From Diadema setosum (lineage: Eukaryota; Echinodermata; Echinoidea; Diadematoida; Diadematidae), in the NCBI RefSeq assembly GCF_964275005.1, contig NC_092696.1, positions 24,992,972-25,056,971 of the forward strand: 64,000 bases of DNA. The letters run 5' to 3'. A program made the position numbers and the translations under genes. The notes beneath the pieces are model-generated. The model ran no database searches. It had not been told where the DNA came from and worked only from the letters and a program-made list of their open reading frames with translations. Numbering within the stretch: the stretch's first letter is position 1; the number at the start of each line of letters is the position of its first letter. Positions 61,100 through 64,000 of this stretch are shown here, one piece after another.

Positions 61100-63185
61100 T
61101 AGTGTACCCAATGATGCCCTTCTAAACATACATAAACATGCGTCTCAATATCACCATGTGCATCATTAATAACCAACTTTATGATGAGCAAAATGGGCCC
61201 CTTAGGGCTGGTGGAAACTCAAAACCATTTGGCACTCTGAATTATTGGAGTAAGCATTGAATTCATTACAAAGTTTTATGCATTGGGAAGTGCAGATCTT
61301 AAAGTTCTAGCTACAAATATAATGCAATGTTGGCCTTTGGTGATAAATAATTGATTAGAAATAAATAGTTACAAGGTAGATAGATAGCCTTTGCCTAAGT
61401 CCCTTTGCCAGAGGGATGGGAAAAAAATCATTCAACTTTAATACATAAATTTCGACCTACAGATTTGTACATAATAGAATTAAAACAAGTTTATATCCAT
61501 CGAAGCAGAACTTTTCTTCGACTTTGCCAATTTTTTGACTTGTTCGAGGTCAACGTAAGCAAGGTTGACTGTACATGCACAGTTGACCTCACATAAACAC
61601 ATGGCATACCATCATACATGAAAATGTTTTGCCTTTGACGCAACACAAGCATAACGCTGAGCCAAGGTCGTGACCAATGCCACGCTTTTTACCTTGCCTA
61701 GTCTTGGACTTACAGGAGTTTTGACCCCGAGAGGTACACTGCACATGCTGTAAATAATCAATGTTACATTTCCATTTTGAATGATGCCAAATATCGATAC
61801 ACATGTAATGATATATTCCATAGGCATGCCATTTAATCAACGAGATGAGATGCCATCACAGGTGAAATCATTTCAAACAACATTTTGTTTCAGTCTACGA
61901 CTTGTATGATGGATGACAAAGTAAGGGAAGAACTAAAATGGAAGCAAACTTTAAGAACCTCATGCATATGATGTGCTTATTGTAAATATTGAATTCCAAA
62001 TTCACATCTTTGCTTTCTGCTGTGGTACCAAGAAACTCCATCACAAAGAACGACACTCTATATCTTTTGAATGGAGACTACCACCACGTCACTATGTCCA
62101 TGGAATATTAAGAAGGCCAGCTGGATTGTCCAGTCTTCTCGACTACAGAAAGACTACACCCAGAGTGAAAATCAATTTGAAAAGATAAGGCAGTGCACAA
62201 CGGTGACAGATCTATGTATCAAAATATTACTTAAATTGGCAACAACAAAAAAGTAAAAAAAAAAAAAGTTAAGACTGTTTGATAGTGGCTACGGTGTACA
62301 TAATTTCACACTGTGTACTATTTAAAAGGCATCATATGAATTAGCTGTCTTTGACATGATCTTCTTCTGTAGTGGGCCTCTGCTGATATTACCCTTTAGA
62401 ACCTACCAGTACGCTGTAGATGGCTCTTGTGACATCAACCTCTATACAATTAGTCATATGACCGCATTATGACCAATCACTGACCACTATTCATGTAGAC
62501 CATTTCACATAGGGAGGATATGAACCAGGTATAGAAACACATAATTCAACTGCCCATGCCCACACATACACAAACTATTGCACGCACAAATTTGCACACA
62601 CATACATGGGCAGTCATTTCTTAAAGGGGCCACCATTGACAGTGGTTCCCATAGCAACGGGTAAACTTTCTCTTCCTGACAAAATCTGCAAGTACAAGCA
62701 TGAAATATCATGAGAAAAACTATGGGGATAAAACCCAAGGTTCATTTTTTATATCTACTTGTATAACAGCTTAGAATATACTAACTGCGAAACCCAAGTA
62801 GTTTTTGGTGTTCTTTTTATGATGTCAGTTTCAGATAACCTGGTCACATTCAAACTTTCATCACTGTTTCTATTTCTTTCAAATTTTCACAAATCTGTTG
62901 CTTGTAGTTGACTGCAGATAGTTGGAACAATCCTCTTTCCAGGGTCAACACACTTATGTCTTTCTGCTGCTAACCTCATACTCTTCACTGACAATGAAAA
63001 GAGGCTTTGTTTTCACACAGAAAATAAATACAGAGGTATAACTTTCTGCTTGACTGAAATTCTGTCAGATCTTAAAATACTAGTAGATATGTTTGAGAAT
63101 CAAAGAATGCACAGTTCTGCGCTCATGTGACAATCACTATACAATGTAAATGCTACCCTGATTACCAGAAGGCATATACAATGTA

Positions 63186-63485
63186 CTGTAAAGACGTTAT
63201 TTTTGTTTACAGTCATTTTAGCCACTGAGAAGGTCACAGATGTTTTTGTGAGATGTTGTTTTCACAATTTGACACCGAGGCTCTTGTAAGTGCACTAATG
63301 CCTGTCCGTTCACTTTGCCACTTTACTGTACGTGTACTTAGAATACAACTGAGCGCACAAAGATACTTTGAGCGATCAAAATCAGGTGGTGATATTTTCA
63401 CAAGTTGTTAAATTTGCAGCCAAATGGTGATTTGCAAAATTCGCAAAAAAAAATTGAACCTTTGTGAAAATAAGGGTTTTTACAG
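63186..63485. repeat. TA-flanked CTGTAAA MITE, copy 7
   Basis: Ends CTGTAAAGACGTTATTTTTG and CAAATAAGGG-like right arm (GTGAAAATAAGGGTTTTTAC AG), flanked by TA. The interior includes AATTCGCAAAAA. 300 bp, the longest of the family here. Confidence 0.7.
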
Positions 63486-64000
63486 TAATAATGTGAATTT
63501 GACACTTGTCACTTGAGGGTTGGAGGTCAGAGTCATAAATGCTTACAATTTGATGAATCAATTATTCAAAACCAATTCTTCCTATCCAATGGGTTAAGAA
63601 TCCACAGGGGAAACAAGTGAGTTATGTTAAGTCAGCCATTTAATGGCACTGAAATCTTTGACACATTATCAAAGCAGAAGAGTGATGCAAAGATTTATGG
63701 CCCAGAGCAGGGTGTGCGAGGCAGCTTGTCCAAACAATTACACGCAGCTTCTCTTTTCATAGTTTCTATTCAAATGAGGTTTTAGTAGGTGAGCGTGCAC
63801 AAGAGCTGCACTAGCCTGCAATAGCCTAGCAGCCCTATCAGCAAGTGGAATGAAAAGAACTTGTGAAAAAAACTTCACCTTGCTTTGCTGTGCATGCTTT
63901 CAAGGCTGATTATGAGCTTGTGATGGAAGCTGGAGATGCCAGTACAAGTGACTCCCATTATACCAAAGTCCTCGGGACCGGCAGTTTTCTTTCGTTATAT

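Larger units (their letters stand above)
56720..64000. other. Intergenic DNA right of SAAL1; only repeats supported
   Basis: AT-rich DNA with three more CTGTA MITEs and one TTGCAA MITE, given separately. No exon could be recognised. A short open frame from an ATG at 63,923 runs off the right edge and cannot be judged. Confidence 0.45.

Noticed and set aside
63923-63997. ATG frame running off the right edge (MEAGDASTSDSHYTKVLGTGSF)
   Set aside because: The VLGTGSF stretch hints at a kinase glycine loop, but about 25 codons with no splice context is too little to call a gene.

Overview
The window looks like genomic DNA of a marine invertebrate deuterostome, most likely an echinoderm such as a sea urchin. 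The reasons are AT-rich DNA, genes broken into small exons by introns of 0.5 to 4 kb, many small terminal-inverted-repeat (TIR) elements, and a LINE carrying a 2A-like motif of a kind reported from sea urchin and other marine invertebrate LINEs. The species call is inference. There are no prokaryotic features, CRISPR arrays, rRNA genes or intact tRNA genes.

Three host genes can be assembled exon by exon with consistent splice phases. (1) The 5' part of a kinesin-8 gene (KIF18 family) lies on the minus strand at 409-8,147 and runs off the left edge. A candidate cell-cycle promoter (two CCAAT boxes plus a CHR-like site) lies near 9.76-9.83 kb. (2) A small R-SNARE (synaptobrevin/VAMP family) lies on the plus strand at 15,617-23,287. 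Its initiator ATG appears to be split by intron 1. (3) A complete SAAL1 (serum amyloid A-like 1) gene with ten coding exons lies on the plus strand at 43,216-56,188. It is intact except for an unresolved phase at one junction, beside an assembly gap.

The rest is mobile DNA and simple repeats. Between KIF18 and the SNARE gene (9.9-14 kb) two 5'-truncated LINE tails face away from each other around a C-rich minisatellite. Between the SNARE gene and SAAL1 lie a 3.8 kb element with roughly 400-bp inverted ends (28.6-32.4 kb), a three-member MITE family, and a near full-length CR1/L2-type LINE (36.6-42.1 kb). That LINE fuses a 2A-like peptide, a PHD-type zinc finger, an endonuclease and a reverse transcriptase, and is split by a 765-bp palindromic-ended element. 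SAAL1 introns and downstream DNA hold two copies of a ~1.06 kb element starting AGCTCACCTGAG. Each copy carries a different nested MITE, and the sister copy preserves the empty site. A TA-targeting MITE family has seven copies, all to the right of 44 kb.

I found no multi-gene operon-like system. The best leads are the nested-insertion record, the 2A/PHD LINE, the split SNARE start codon, the KIF18 promoter layout and the SAAL1 phase/assembly problem. All family names come from reading the sequence and from memory; no database was searched.
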